This document shows positions 1 to 8,595 of a DNA stretch of 64,000 bases, in pieces. The notes under the pieces were generated by a model. The model had not been told where the DNA came from. It saw nothing but the letters and a program-made list of their open reading frames with translations, and did no database searches. This stretch comes from a virus, in IMG/VR virus record IMGVR_UViG_3300017917_001616, positions 1 through 64,000 of that record. One strand, 5' to 3'. Position 1 is the stretch's first letter. The number at the start of each line of letters is the position of its first letter. A program made the position numbers and the translations under genes.

Positions 1-1
1 A

Positions 2-1186
2 ACTATCGGTTGGGTAACACACGACAATACTGACCAAACTTCACAACGTGGTGTATTATTTGCAGATATAACTAAAACTGCCGGAAACGCTGGTACATTA
101 CTAGACGGCGCACCGAGCCCAGGGCTTTATCCAAATGGCATGATCGCTATTAACATGGCAAAAAGCAAAAATACACTACGAGTGTATAATTCAACAGACG
201 GAGCATGGAGAAATGCCGTAAGCAATCATGCAGACGGTAGCGGAAGATTCGGTCGTTTTGCACAACGCCAATATATTGCTAATGCAATGCAAGCGGCTGC
301 AGCGGGTGAAGATTTAAGAGATCCACAATACACCTTTAGCTTACTTGCTGCACCAGGCTATCCTGAACTAACTGATGAACTAGTATCACTTAACAGTGAT
401 CGTGGCGAAACTGCGTTCATCATCATTGACTCGCCAATGCGTAAAAATCCAACACAAGTTGTGCAATGGGTTCAAAACGCAGATGTTGCAACAGAAAATG
501 GTGAAGATGGACTTGTAACAAATAACACATACAGTGCGGTTTATTACCCTGCAGCAACTACAACTGAACCAGTAAACGGTAACACAGTAGTTGTTCCTCC
601 AAGCCATGTTGCGTTGTATACATATGCATATAATGATAATATTAGCTATGTATGGTTCCCGCCAGCAGGAACAACACGTGGTGTAGTTCAAAACGCAAGC
701 GCAGTTGGTTATTTGACTACAGAGAACGAGTTTAAAGCAATTTCTCTAACACAAGGTCAACGTGACGCAATGTATCAAAATAAACTTAATCCGATTACTA
801 CATTTGTTGGTAACGGAACAGTTGTTTTTGGTCAAAAAACACTGCACACTTCAACTAGTGCGCTAGATCGTGTTAACGTTGCAAGACTTGTTGCGTATCT
901 AAGAGAGCGGTTCGATGCTTTAGCTCGTCCTTTCTTGTTTGAATTAAACGATGCACAAACTAGAGAAAGAGCAAAGCTAGTATTTGAAAAGTTCTTAGCT
1001 GATATTTTAGCAAAGCGTGGTGTTTATGACTATGCTGTTGTTTGTGATGAATCAAACAATACCCCTGCTAGAATTGATCGTAACGAACTATGGATTGATA
1101 TTGCAATTGAACCAGCTAAAGCTGTTGAATTTATCTATATCCCAATCCGTATTGTCAATACAGGAACACTTTCAACTACTGTATAA
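2..1186 (+). CDS. 18: Tail sheath protein gp18, C-terminal part (5' end outside window)
   Basis: The contractile tail sheath subunit surrounds the tail tube and drives DNA injection when it contracts. The frame is open from base 2, so the gene begins upstream of the window and about 394 residues are seen. The C-terminal part is typical of T4-like sheath proteins: a conserved block with LNxITTFVGNGTVVFGQKTL, then DRVNVARLVAYLRE and a final domain ending in a beta-rich tail. The first ATG inside the window (140) is internal. A strong terminator follows, then the tail tube gene, the usual gp18-gp19 order. Confidence 0.9.
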   Translation, partial: TIGWVTHDNTDQTSQRGVLFADITKTAGNAGTLLDGAPSPGLYPNGMIAINMAKSKNTLRVYNSTDGAWRNAVSNHADGSGRFGRFAQRQYIANAMQAAAAGEDLRDPQYTFSLLAAPGYPELTDELVSLNSDRGETAFIIIDSPMRKNPTQVVQWVQNADVATENGEDGLVTNNTYSAVYYPAATTTEPVNGNTVVVPPSHVALYTYAYNDNISYVWFPPAGTTRGVVQNASAVGYLTTENEFKAISLTQGQRDAMYQNKLNPITTFVGNGTVVFGQKTLHTSTSALDRVNVARLVAYLRERFDALARPFLFELNDAQTRERAKLVFEKFLADILAKRGVYDYAVVCDESNNTPARIDRNELWIDIAIEPAKAVEFIYIPIRIVNTGTLSTTV

Positions 1187-1210
1187 TATATACTATTAAC
1201 ATAGTATTTA

Positions 1211-1239
1211 ATGGGCGATTTCGGTCGCCCATTTTTTTT
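1211..1239 (+). terminator. Rho-independent terminator after gp18
   Basis: An 8-bp perfect stem (ATGGGCGA / TCGCCCAT) with a 6-nt loop is followed by a run of eight T. It lies 24 bases after the sheath stop codon and separates gp18 from gp19. Confidence 0.9.
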
Positions 1240-1248
1240 CACTAAATT

Positions 1249-1258
1249 TTAATAAATA
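1249..1258 (+). promoter_or_regulatory. Late promoter-like box before gp19
   Basis: TTAATAAATA resembles the T4 late promoter TATAAATA and lies just after a terminator and 30 bases before gp19. A GAGGAGA ribosome binding site follows. The call rests on motif and position only. Confidence 0.5.
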
Positions 1259-1287
1259 CATACAGCCAGTATTAAGAGGAGATTAAA

Positions 1288-1878
1288 ATGGCAGTTTTAA
1301 CAACACTAGGCGTTCCTGATAACACAGGTAACACTACAACACTTATGCCAAAACTAGCATACCGCTTCCGTGTAACATTTATCGGCGGTGCGTTCACTGC
1401 AACACCTACTCGTAGCGTCATTAGCGCAGGACGTCCGTCACTACAACACGATCCAGTTCAACTTGATGCATATAACAGCAGAATATATCTAGCTGGTAAG
1501 CACACATGGCAAGAAGTTGGTATTATGCTAAGAGACGATATTGATGGAATTATTGTAAGAGAACTTAACGCTCAAATGAATCGTCAGATTGACCATGCAA
1601 ATCAATCAAGTCCAAGAGCAGGATCTGCATATAAGTTTACAACTGTAGTTGAAAACCTTGACGGTGCAAGTCCTAACCCAGGCGTTCTTAACAGATACGA
1701 ATTGTCAGGTTGCTATATTAGTAGCATTTCATACGGTGATATGAATTACGCATCCAGTGACCAAGTTGCAATACAGATTAGTATTCGCTACGACAATGCA
1801 GAAATTTACGATGCAGCAGGTCTACCAACGCTAACAGGCGCTACAATTGACCAAACTGCAGGACTAGCAACAGGTTAA
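1288..1878 (+). CDS. 19: Tail tube protein gp19
   Basis: 196 residues, the size expected for a T4-like tail tube monomer, which stacks as hexamer rings to form the inner tube through which DNA passes. Sequence features fit the family: an N-terminal LAYRFRVTFIGG strand, a central KHTWQEVGIMLRDD segment and a C-terminal domain ending in beta strands (VAIQISIRYDNAEIYD). The start has a strong GAGGAGA site 7 bases upstream. It follows the sheath gene, as in T4. Confidence 0.85.
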   Translation: MAVLTTLGVPDNTGNTTTLMPKLAYRFRVTFIGGAFTATPTRSVISAGRPSLQHDPVQLDAYNSRIYLAGKHTWQEVGIMLRDDIDGIIVRELNAQMNRQIDHANQSSPRAGSAYKFTTVVENLDGASPNPGVLNRYELSGCYISSISYGDMNYASSDQVAIQISIRYDNAEIYDAAGLPTLTGATIDQTAGLATG

Positions 1879-1894
1879 TAGATAGATTTAAACA

Positions 1895-2590
1895 ATGGTT
1901 GGAGCAATTTTTAATACTGGCCCTTTTAACGCTGCCGCTGCAGTATACGGTGCAGATTCAGATCCGCAAATATTCATGCCAAGGCAGCGTTTTCAGTTCC
2001 AACTTCAATTGGGTATTAACCCATCTATAAGTATACCTGGTTTAGATGATTTAAAAGCAGAAAACTTTATATTTCATCGAGTTCAATCAGTTGCATTACC
2101 AGATTATCAACATAACGTAGTGCCTGTTAATCAATATAACAGGATACGTTATGTTCCGACACGTATGACTCCTACGCCTTTCAATGTTGTATTTTATGAT
2201 ACAAGAGACAATATGTTTCAAATCATATTAGAATCATATAATAAACATTATTTTCACGGAGCAAACTTAGATCCTAATCAGATTTTTAATTACGATGCGT
2301 TGTCGGATCAAACAAATAATGTATACGGAACAAAACTATTAACAACTGCTACACGCTATTTCTTTGACTTTGTAAGAATTAGAACAAGAGATACTCCTAC
2401 AACAGGTAGAGAAATTACTTGCTTTAATTGCACAATATCAAGTGTCAATCATGACATGGTAAATTATAGCGATAGTAATCCAGTGACATGGCAAGTGCAG
2501 TTTCAACCAGAGCAAGTTAATATTGTTTCGGTCGTTATTGATAGTAACGGAGTTGCATCAACTTCTCCTACATCAAATGCTATAAGGTAA
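1895..2590 (+). CDS. Tail tube-like structural protein
   Basis: 231 residues starting 16 bases after gp19. It has the general look of a gp19-fold protein (RQRFQFQLQLGIN at the start, WQVQFQPEQVNIVSVVI strand near the end) but is not a close copy. In T4-like phages such second proteins can be tube initiators or terminators (gp54/gp3 type). Position between gp19 and the head-completion gene supports a tail or neck role. The exact role is inferred; no strong ribosome binding site is seen, so translation may be coupled to gp19. Confidence 0.5.
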   Translation: MVGAIFNTGPFNAAAAVYGADSDPQIFMPRQRFQFQLQLGINPSISIPGLDDLKAENFIFHRVQSVALPDYQHNVVPVNQYNRIRYVPTRMTPTPFNVVFYDTRDNMFQIILESYNKHYFHGANLDPNQIFNYDALSDQTNNVYGTKLLTTATRYFFDFVRIRTRDTPTTGREITCFNCTISSVNHDMVNYSDSNPVTWQVQFQPEQVNIVSVVIDSNGVASTSPTSNAIR

Positions 2591-2592
2591 TA

Positions 2593-3024
2593 ATGTCCAA
2601 GTTTCAGCAAGGAATATTTGAACCTAAAAATCCTACCAAGTATATAGGTAAACACACACCTAGATATCGATCTAGTTGGGAATTAAAATTTATGCGAGTG
2701 CTAGATTCGCACCCATACGTCTTAGCGTGGGCAAGCGAAAGCCATCGAATCCCTTACTTTAATCCGTTAACAAACAGACATACAGTTTATGTCCCTGATT
2801 TTTTCATGATATACGAAGACAAAATGGGGAAGCGTCATGCTGAGTTTATCGAAATAAAACCTGCTGGCCAAGTATTAGGAAAAGCTAAGAGCCAACAACA
2901 AAAAGCACAAGCAATTGTAAACGAAGCAAAATGGAAGGCTGCAAAAACGTTTGCAGAAAAGCAAGGAGTAGGTTTTAGAGTCCTAACTGAAAACGAACTC
3001 TTTAATAATCCAGGAAAAAGATAA
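2593..3024 (+). CDS. 4: Head completion protein gp4, nuclease fold
   Basis: 143 residues matching the T4 gp4 family, needed to finish DNA-filled heads before tail joining. The PD-(D/E)xK nuclease core is visible: E30 in the SSWE helix, D69 in VPDFF, and E87-x-K89 in FIEIKP. The family is TnsA-like. The gene starts 2 bases after the preceding stop and its stop overlaps the next start (TAATG), so the genes are translationally coupled. Confidence 0.75.
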   Translation: MSKFQQGIFEPKNPTKYIGKHTPRYRSSWELKFMRVLDSHPYVLAWASESHRIPYFNPLTNRHTVYVPDFFMIYEDKMGKRHAEFIEIKPAGQVLGKAKSQQQKAQAIVNEAKWKAAKTFAEKQGVGFRVLTENELFNNPGKR

Positions 3025-3548
3025 TGTCAAGAAAAATAGAAGAAGTTTTTAACTTACCGCCAAATGAAGAAGTTGACGATAGTGAAATTGATAAGCCAAT
3101 AGCTGATGATGAGACTGGTTTTGATTTAATGTCTCTGCAGCATACTTTAGACGTAGCGGATAAGATAGACCAAGCATTGCCCGTTGTTCGTGATCTAGAA
3201 ACATTAGACAAAGACATGGACAAGTATGCAGAAGAAGCAATGAAAGCATTTAAAGACTTAATGGATTTAGGTCAAAATGTTGACGACAGGAATGCCGCTG
3301 CTATCTTCGACGTTGCGGGTAAAATGATGAGCAATGCTATTGTTGCAAAACAAACAAAGTTAGATAAAAAATTAAAAATGATTGAATTGCAGATGCGTAA
3401 AGCGAAACTTGATCTCGATACACGTAAAGTAGATGCAGCACTTAAAGAAAAAGAGGACAGCCCACTCGAAGGTCAAGCAGAAGAATTTGAAGATAGAAAT
3501 AGTTTAATCAATGCTGTCATCGAACGAATGAAAACAGGCAAAGCGTGA
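3024..3548 (+). CDS. 16: Terminase small subunit gp16-like
   Basis: 174 residues, acidic at the start and then almost wholly alpha-helical, with a long coiled coil (about residues 100-140, KQTKLDKKLKMIELQMRKAK) typical of the T4 gp16 oligomerisation core. The small terminase recognises phage DNA and stimulates the gp17 motor. Lying between gp4 and gp17 supports the call. Three unrelated packaged-type proteins separate it from gp17, unlike T4 where 16 and 17 are adjacent. Confidence 0.65.
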   Translation: MSRKIEEVFNLPPNEEVDDSEIDKPIADDETGFDLMSLQHTLDVADKIDQALPVVRDLETLDKDMDKYAEEAMKAFKDLMDLGQNVDDRNAAAIFDVAGKMMSNAIVAKQTKLDKKLKMIELQMRKAKLDLDTRKVDAALKEKEDSPLEGQAEEFEDRNSLINAVIERMKTGKA

Positions 3549-3554
3549 TAAATA
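3547..3554 (+). promoter_or_regulatory. Late promoter-like box GATAAATA
   Basis: GATAAATA, one base off TATAAATA, overlaps the stop codon of the small terminase gene 22 bases before the next start. An AGGTAGGA ribosome binding site follows. Confidence 0.5.
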
Positions 3555-3575
3555 ATTACAACAGGTAGGATTATC

Positions 3576-4073
3576 ATGAAGAGTCTAAAACATTATTTGG
3601 CAGAAAATGAAAAGAGCTACGAATTTAGAATTCGCACAGTAGTCGAAATGTCAAGCGAACAACTTGACAAGTTAGAACAACATCTGATGAAGTATAACGT
3701 TGAAAGCGTTAGTGCTCCAAAGAAAACTATTATGCAAAAGTCACCATATGGCTTTGCTGAATGGGGGCCTGCAGAGGTTTACATATTTGACATTACAGCA
3801 AAGTTACCGGTTACAAGTAACGTTCTTCATGAAGAAATATCAAAGGCAACCGGTTTGCCAATGCAAGCAATTCTAGTTCGTAATAAATTAGAAGATGAAA
3901 ATATTAGTGCAGTTCAAGAAGAGCCTGCAGATTCAAAAAGCGTGTTAGCAGATGCAGACTATAGCGATTCCGCTAAAGTAAAGCACGATGATTATTATGG
4001 TAACGGCTTTGTTGCAAAGTTTGTAAAAAACTTACCAAAGACTGAGTTGTCAAAAGAGTATAAGGTAAAATAA
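3576..4073 (+). CDS. Hypothetical virion-associated protein (165 aa)
   Basis: Not recognised by name. The N-terminus MKSLKHYLAENE is a short amphipathic helix ending in an L-x-E type site, like the capsid-targeting peptides of T4 internal head proteins that are cut by the prohead protease; this role is inferred. The middle is alpha/beta (residues 15-110, with a conserved SPYGFAEWGPAEVYIFDI segment), the end is charged and probably disordered. It is the first of three genes, between the terminase subunits, that share short targeting-like terminal peptides. Confidence 0.55.
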   Translation: MKSLKHYLAENEKSYEFRIRTVVEMSSEQLDKLEQHLMKYNVESVSAPKKTIMQKSPYGFAEWGPAEVYIFDITAKLPVTSNVLHEEISKATGLPMQAILVRNKLEDENISAVQEEPADSKSVLADADYSDSAKVKHDDYYGNGFVAKFVKNLPKTELSKEYKVK

Positions 4074-4074
4074 A

Positions 4075-4644
4075 ATGGACTTAATGGATCTATTAAAATT
4101 AGCAGGCATCAGTGTTCAAATGCAACCAGCAGACGAACCATCATGTGGCTGCGGCGGCACATGCGGATGCGGCATGAGTGAATCGGAAGGTGCAGGGTTT
4201 GATGACGCAACAACTGAACCAAACCCAGAAGAATTTCCGGACGGTATTAGCACACTTGGTAGTGTAAGTGATACTAGCTTACGTCGTTATTTGAAAGCAA
4301 GAGGCGATCATGTAACTGTTGATGAAGACATTTATCCAGATTATACAGTTGAAGATATAGCAGAATCTTATAAGTCATTTACAGAAAAAGCAAAGAGTCC
4401 ATATGCAGTTGGCATGGCACAGGCAATGAAATCAACAGGTGACGAACCACCACTCAAGAAATCGACAATCAAAAAAGCACATGATATTGCAAAGGCAGTT
4501 GACGAAGCAGCAAAACCAGATTATATTGATATTGATGGCGATGGGGATAAGAAGGAGCCGATGAAAAAAGCGGCTAAAGATAAAGAAGAAACTAAGGCAA
4601 ACGAATCACTCGAATACCTAAAAAAACTAGCAGGAGTAGCATAA
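4075..4644 (+). CDS. Cys-rich, DxDGDG-containing hypothetical protein with LKKLAG tail
   Basis: 189 residues, function unknown. Near the N-terminus is a dense cysteine cluster (CGCGGTCGCG, residues 25-34) that could bind metal. Near residue 150 DIDGDGDKKEP looks like a calcium-binding EF-hand or dockerin loop. The last residues ESLEYLKKLAGVA closely repeat those of the next gene (ESLDYLKKLAGI), and the start (LLKLAGI) repeats them again. Shared short peptides like this on unrelated proteins suggest a common address or packaging tag. Stop and next start are one base apart. Confidence 0.6.
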   Translation: MDLMDLLKLAGISVQMQPADEPSCGCGGTCGCGMSESEGAGFDDATTEPNPEEFPDGISTLGSVSDTSLRRYLKARGDHVTVDEDIYPDYTVEDIAESYKSFTEKAKSPYAVGMAQAMKSTGDEPPLKKSTIKKAHDIAKAVDEAAKPDYIDIDGDGDKKEPMKKAAKDKEETKANESLEYLKKLAGVA

Positions 4645-4645
4645 G

Positions 4646-5497
4646 ATGTCAGAGCAGAAAATCGCAAACACATTTGAAAAAATGAGAACTACTATCGATC
4701 AATATACTACTGTTGTTCGTCAGGGTGGTGCTCTTTGGAAATCGATCGAAGAACTTGGCGGCGACCCTGCGTGGCTTAATGACATTAAAACTGCGCTCGA
4801 CGCAGTGTATAGTGCAATCGACGAAGCAGACATGGGTGCAAGAATGCATTTAGATATGCAAGACGAGTCTGCAGACTTAAGCGAAGAGCCAAATGAAGGT
4901 AACGAATTCAGTGGTGCATTGGCACAAGCAAAGCAAGCAGGAAAAAAAGAATTCGAAGTAGACGGCAAAAAATACAAAGTGCAAGAAGGCGCAACTATTA
5001 GCCCAACTTATATCAAACATTTAAAATTTAAATACGGCGATAAGCAAAGCCTAACACCTAAAGAACAGCGTGAAATTGTTAAAGACATTCTAAATAGATG
5101 GGACTTTAAAAATATTGAAACTATCATGAACGCAGACATTCCGCACGTAAGTCAAATGGCAAAAATGTATTTGAAAAAGAGAACACCGGGCGGTATGAAC
5201 AAATACAACGAAAATAACATGTTTATGGGCGCAGTTGGCAAGCCATATGAAGACGAAGACAATCCAGTAAAAGATGCTATCATACATCGACTAAGTGTAA
5301 GTTATGGCATGGAAGATTTACTAAAGAAATACGGGCTAGATCGTGTAGAAGCTGCAATTGATGATGTTGCTGGTTTCCATGACGATGTAGAAGAACTAGG
5401 CTCAAGCGATATTAGTATTATGGTTAAACAAGTAATGAATAACCTAGAATCAACTAACGAAAGTTTAGATTACCTTAAAAAACTCGCAGGCATTTAA
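4646..5497 (+). CDS. Hypothetical protein with LKKLAG tail (283 aa)
   Basis: No function recognised. Residues 1-75 are helical, about residues 85-110 hold GNEFSGALAQAKQAGKKEFE followed by VDGKKYKV, a short module seen in several marine phage proteins, and the rest is mixed helical. The C-terminus ESLDYLKKLAGI nearly copies that of the upstream gene. A strong hairpin follows the stop, closing this small cluster before gp17. Confidence 0.55.
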   Translation: MSEQKIANTFEKMRTTIDQYTTVVRQGGALWKSIEELGGDPAWLNDIKTALDAVYSAIDEADMGARMHLDMQDESADLSEEPNEGNEFSGALAQAKQAGKKEFEVDGKKYKVQEGATISPTYIKHLKFKYGDKQSLTPKEQREIVKDILNRWDFKNIETIMNADIPHVSQMAKMYLKKRTPGGMNKYNENNMFMGAVGKPYEDEDNPVKDAIIHRLSVSYGMEDLLKKYGLDRVEAAIDDVAGFHDDVEELGSSDISIMVKQVMNNLESTNESLDYLKKLAGI

Positions 5498-5512
5498 GGT
5501 TAGTTTACAGGT

Positions 5513-5538
5513 AGGGGCAGTGTATTAACACTGCCTCT
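5513..5538 (+). terminator. Strong hairpin before gp17
   Basis: An 11-bp stem (AGGGGCAGTGT / ACACTGCCTCT, one G-T) closes an ATTA loop. The bases after it are not T-rich, so it may stabilise the mRNA end or act as an RNase III site rather than a full terminator. Confidence 0.6.
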
Positions 5539-5557
5539 TATCTTGATAAGTAGTTAT

Positions 5558-7108
5558 ATGTCAGTTGATACAAATTTAATCAAAAAACCCTATAGTAAAG
5601 AAAAGTTTACACCCCAGCAGCTACAAGAACTTGCAATGTCGGCTGTTGATCCCCAATATTTTATCAAAAATTTTTGTTATATTCAACATCCTACTAAAGG
5701 TAGGATGAAGTTTATGCTGTTTGAATATCAAGAACGATTAGTAGATGTATATCACAACTATCGTTATAGTATTGCAATGTTGCCCAGACAGACAGGTAAG
5801 TCTACGTGTGCAGCGGCATATTTGCTATGGTATGCAATGTTTAAGCCAGATAGCACTATTCTCATTGCAGCACACAAAATGAGCGGTGCTCAAGAAATTA
5901 TGCAACGTATACGTTTTATGTATGAATGTTGCCCTAATCATATACGTGCAGGTTCTACTGCGTATAACAAAGGTTCGTTGGAATTTGACAACGGCAGTCG
6001 TATTATTGCACAAGCCACTACAGAAAATACAGGTCGTGGGTTATCGCTCACCTTAGTTTACTTAGACGAATTTGCATTCGTTCCGCCACGCATTGCTAGC
6101 GAGTTTTGGACATCGCTATCGCCCACATTAAGCACAGGTGGTAAGTGTTTTATTACATCAACCCCAAACCAAGACAACGACCAGTTTGCACAAATTTGGA
6201 AGCAAGCAAATAAAACACAAGACGAATATGGTAACGAGACAGATGTTGGAGTTAACGGGTTTAAGAGTATACTTGTTGATTGGCGTGAACACCCAGACAG
6301 AGATGAAAAGTGGGCAGCAGAAGAACAAGGCAAAATCGGCGAAGAACGTTTCAGACGTGAACACGGTTGCGAGTTTATTACTGCAGACGAAACATTAATT
6401 AGCAGCCTTAAACTTAGTGTTATGGAAGGCAGAGACCCGTATCAGAGAACAGGCCAAGTTCGTTGGTATAAGAACATACAAAAAGGAAAAACATATATTG
6501 CAGGACTAGACCCGAGTTTAGGAACTGGCGGCGACAATGCTGCAATACAAGTATACGAACTGCCTGGCATGAAACAAGTTGCAGAATGGAAGCACAACAA
6601 AACAGCAATCACAGAGCAAATACGTATATTGAAAAGCATACTGCAAGCAATAAAAGATGAAGCACCGGACGCTGAAATATATTGGAGTGTAGAAAATAAT
6701 ACCCTAGGAGAGGCAGCGTTAGTTGTTATTAATGAAGTGGGTGAGGACAATATTCCGGGAACGTTTATTAGTCAGCCTAAATCTGCAGGTAGAATTCATA
6801 GAAAAGGATTCACAACAACTAACAAGTCGAAGTTGAGTGCATGTAGTAAATTGAAAACTTGGGTTGAAGGTAACAAGATCGAAATATCTAGTAACGCATT
6901 ATTAAGAGAACTAAAAACATTTGTTTCACGTGGTAGTAGTTTCTCTGCTAAAGATGGCGAAACAGACGATTTAGTAATGGCACTATTGTTAGTAGTCAGA
7001 ATTGCTCAACAAGTTGCACAGTATGATGAAACCACTTACAACGAATTAAAAGATACATTTGATGAGGATGAAGATCTTGCCCCTATGCCTTTTGTGTTTT
7101 TAACATAA
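5558..7108 (+). CDS. 17: Terminase large subunit gp17 (packaging ATPase-nuclease)
   Basis: 516 residues. This is the DNA packaging motor and headful nuclease. The ATPase domain shows a Walker A RQTGKS at 77-82 and a Walker B ending D170-E171 (LVYLDEF). The RNase H-like nuclease domain shows D318 (AGLDPSLG), E379 (SVENN) and D470-D471 (DDLVMA). A TTG codon at 5543 is in frame, but the ATG at 5558 is the better start. No Shine-Dalgarno precedes it; a GATAAGTA box 12 bases upstream would give a nearly leaderless late mRNA. That start mode is inferred. Confidence 0.95.
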   Translation: MSVDTNLIKKPYSKEKFTPQQLQELAMSAVDPQYFIKNFCYIQHPTKGRMKFMLFEYQERLVDVYHNYRYSIAMLPRQTGKSTCAAAYLLWYAMFKPDSTILIAAHKMSGAQEIMQRIRFMYECCPNHIRAGSTAYNKGSLEFDNGSRIIAQATTENTGRGLSLTLVYLDEFAFVPPRIASEFWTSLSPTLSTGGKCFITSTPNQDNDQFAQIWKQANKTQDEYGNETDVGVNGFKSILVDWREHPDRDEKWAAEEQGKIGEERFRREHGCEFITADETLISSLKLSVMEGRDPYQRTGQVRWYKNIQKGKTYIAGLDPSLGTGGDNAAIQVYELPGMKQVAEWKHNKTAITEQIRILKSILQAIKDEAPDAEIYWSVENNTLGEAALVVINEVGEDNIPGTFISQPKSAGRIHRKGFTTTNKSKLSACSKLKTWVEGNKIEISSNALLRELKTFVSRGSSFSAKDGETDDLVMALLLVVRIAQQVAQYDETTYNELKDTFDEDEDLAPMPFVFLT

Positions 7109-7111
7109 ATA
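7104..7111 (+). promoter_or_regulatory. Late promoter-like box CATAAATA
   Basis: CATAAATA overlaps the gp17 stop codon, 20 bases before the next start, with AAAGGAA between. Confidence 0.5.
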
Positions 7112-7130
7112 TAACAAAGGAATAATGTAA

Positions 7131-8495
7131 ATGTTAAGTTCGGAATCAGTTGCAGAAAAAGTTTTTAAAATCATTAAAGGCAATGGCTTTAATGTAGAGT
7201 TGTTCACTGACGAAGGTAAAAATACAGTAGATCCACAAGAAGCTCGTCGTTTTTATATACCTGATACTTTTACTATGGTGAATTTAGATGAAACTGATAG
7301 TAAGCGTGAACTCAAAGTTAGCTTGAGTGCAGGCACACAAATGGATCAAGTTAAAGATGTAATCAGACAACTTAAAACTTTGGCCAACCAAAGTATTATC
7401 GAATACACCTTAAAAACATTTACAAAAGAAATTACTCCAAAAGACTTTGATTATCAAGCACAGAAAGTTAGAGACATGAACGTTCAAGAATCCATCGGTG
7501 TAGCATACGGCAGCACAAAAAGCAGCTACCAAAAATTAGAAAATGCAAAACTTATCATTAAACACAAAAAGCCAGTAAATGAGGAACAACGTGGTAGCCG
7601 TAGTCGTAACATCAGTGCCATTTATATTGAAAATGCAGATGGAGAACGCTACAAATTTCCTAGCAATAACCTTGCTGGCGGTCGTGCAATGTTACGTCAT
7701 GTTAAAGAAGGCGGTAACCCATATGATGAGCTTGGACAACACATCATCGAAATGTGCGACGAATTAAAGCAGTTAAAAGAATTCAAGCGTTACAGTTTGC
7801 GTAACAATTTAGTAAGCGAAGACACATTTGATATTATCGAAGCAGTTTCGTCTAGAATAGTTTCTGTTCGTGAAAAATTAAATAAAAGCAAGGGCAGTAA
7901 AGGTTATGCTCGTATGGCGGAAGAGTTTAAAGCTGAAGAACAAACTATTAACGAAGATGACATTGCTACCATCAAAGATAAATTCACTGTAAGAACATTT
8001 GATGAAGGTCTTGACAGTGCGCTACCGTATGTCAATGCACTAATCAAAGAAATGGAAGCAGTGCGTGAGCGTGATGACTTTGCAAAAGAAACACTAGATA
8101 ATTTAACAAATTTAGTTAACAGAGTATCTAAAGTAAATTTAAGAGCTGGGGTGGAAATTAAATCAGATCCTGAAAATCCGATGAATAATACTACTTTAGC
8201 AAAAGCACCTTACCAACAACAATTGGGTGCAATATTCGAATACCTCAGCGGTATAATTGCTGGCGGTAAAGACGACGACGAATTATCAGTCACTCTCGCA
8301 AGAATGGGTGATTTGGTTGACAAAATTACAGACCGTGCTATGCTAGTGAAAGCAGCAAATGCTATTAAAGCACTGATGCCTAAGCTACAGCAAGGTGGTA
8401 ATGAGTCAATTGAAAGAGAATCAGTTATTACAACTGTCGAAAGCAAAATTAATAAAGTGTTCGACGGCTATAATTTTAAGAAACTTTTTAATTGA
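7131..8495 (+). CDS. Hypothetical protein (454 aa), probable virion protein
   Basis: Not recognised. A mixed alpha/beta N-terminal part (1-180) is followed by a long helical part (190-454). A segment DEEL-type acidic loop and VQESIGVAYGSTKSS are notable but give no family. It is preceded by a late-type box and AAAGGAATAATGTAA, and lies between gp17 and gp32, so a late structural or head-internal role is likely but inferred. Confidence 0.6.
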   Translation: MLSSESVAEKVFKIIKGNGFNVELFTDEGKNTVDPQEARRFYIPDTFTMVNLDETDSKRELKVSLSAGTQMDQVKDVIRQLKTLANQSIIEYTLKTFTKEITPKDFDYQAQKVRDMNVQESIGVAYGSTKSSYQKLENAKLIIKHKKPVNEEQRGSRSRNISAIYIENADGERYKFPSNNLAGGRAMLRHVKEGGNPYDELGQHIIEMCDELKQLKEFKRYSLRNNLVSEDTFDIIEAVSSRIVSVREKLNKSKGSKGYARMAEEFKAEEQTINEDDIATIKDKFTVRTFDEGLDSALPYVNALIKEMEAVRERDDFAKETLDNLTNLVNRVSKVNLRAGVEIKSDPENPMNNTTLAKAPYQQQLGAIFEYLSGIIAGGKDDDELSVTLARMGDLVDKITDRAMLVKAANAIKALMPKLQQGGNESIERESVITTVESKINKVFDGYNFKKLFN

Positions 8496-8520
8496 CAAGA
8501 TAAATAAAACACGTTACATT
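8492..8520 (+). promoter_or_regulatory. Overlapping early and late promoters of gp32
   Basis: TTGACA (8492-8497) and TACATT (8515-8520) are 17 bases apart, a host-type promoter. GATAAATA (8499-8506), a late-type box, lies inside the spacer. Expression of gp32 both early and late would fit. The same arrangement recurs at 14302 and 27339. Confidence 0.55.
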
Positions 8521-8546
8521 AGTGGTAATAAGTATTTTGCCACTAA
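8519..8546 (+). promoter_or_regulatory. 32: gp32 leader hairpin
   Basis: TTAGTGG pairs with CCACTAA around a 14-nt loop in the 5' leader of gp32. T4 gp32 represses its own translation through a structured leader; a similar role here is only inferred. Confidence 0.4.
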
Positions 8547-8554
8547 GGTATACT

Positions 8555-8578
8555 TAGGCACAAAACATTATAGGCACA
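8555..8578 (+). repeat. Direct repeat TAGGCACA before gp32
   Basis: TAGGCACA occurs at 8555-8562 and again at 8571-8578. The same octamer is doubled before the gene at 52217. No binding protein is known. Confidence 0.45.
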
Positions 8579-8595
8579 TATAAGGAGAAAAAACT

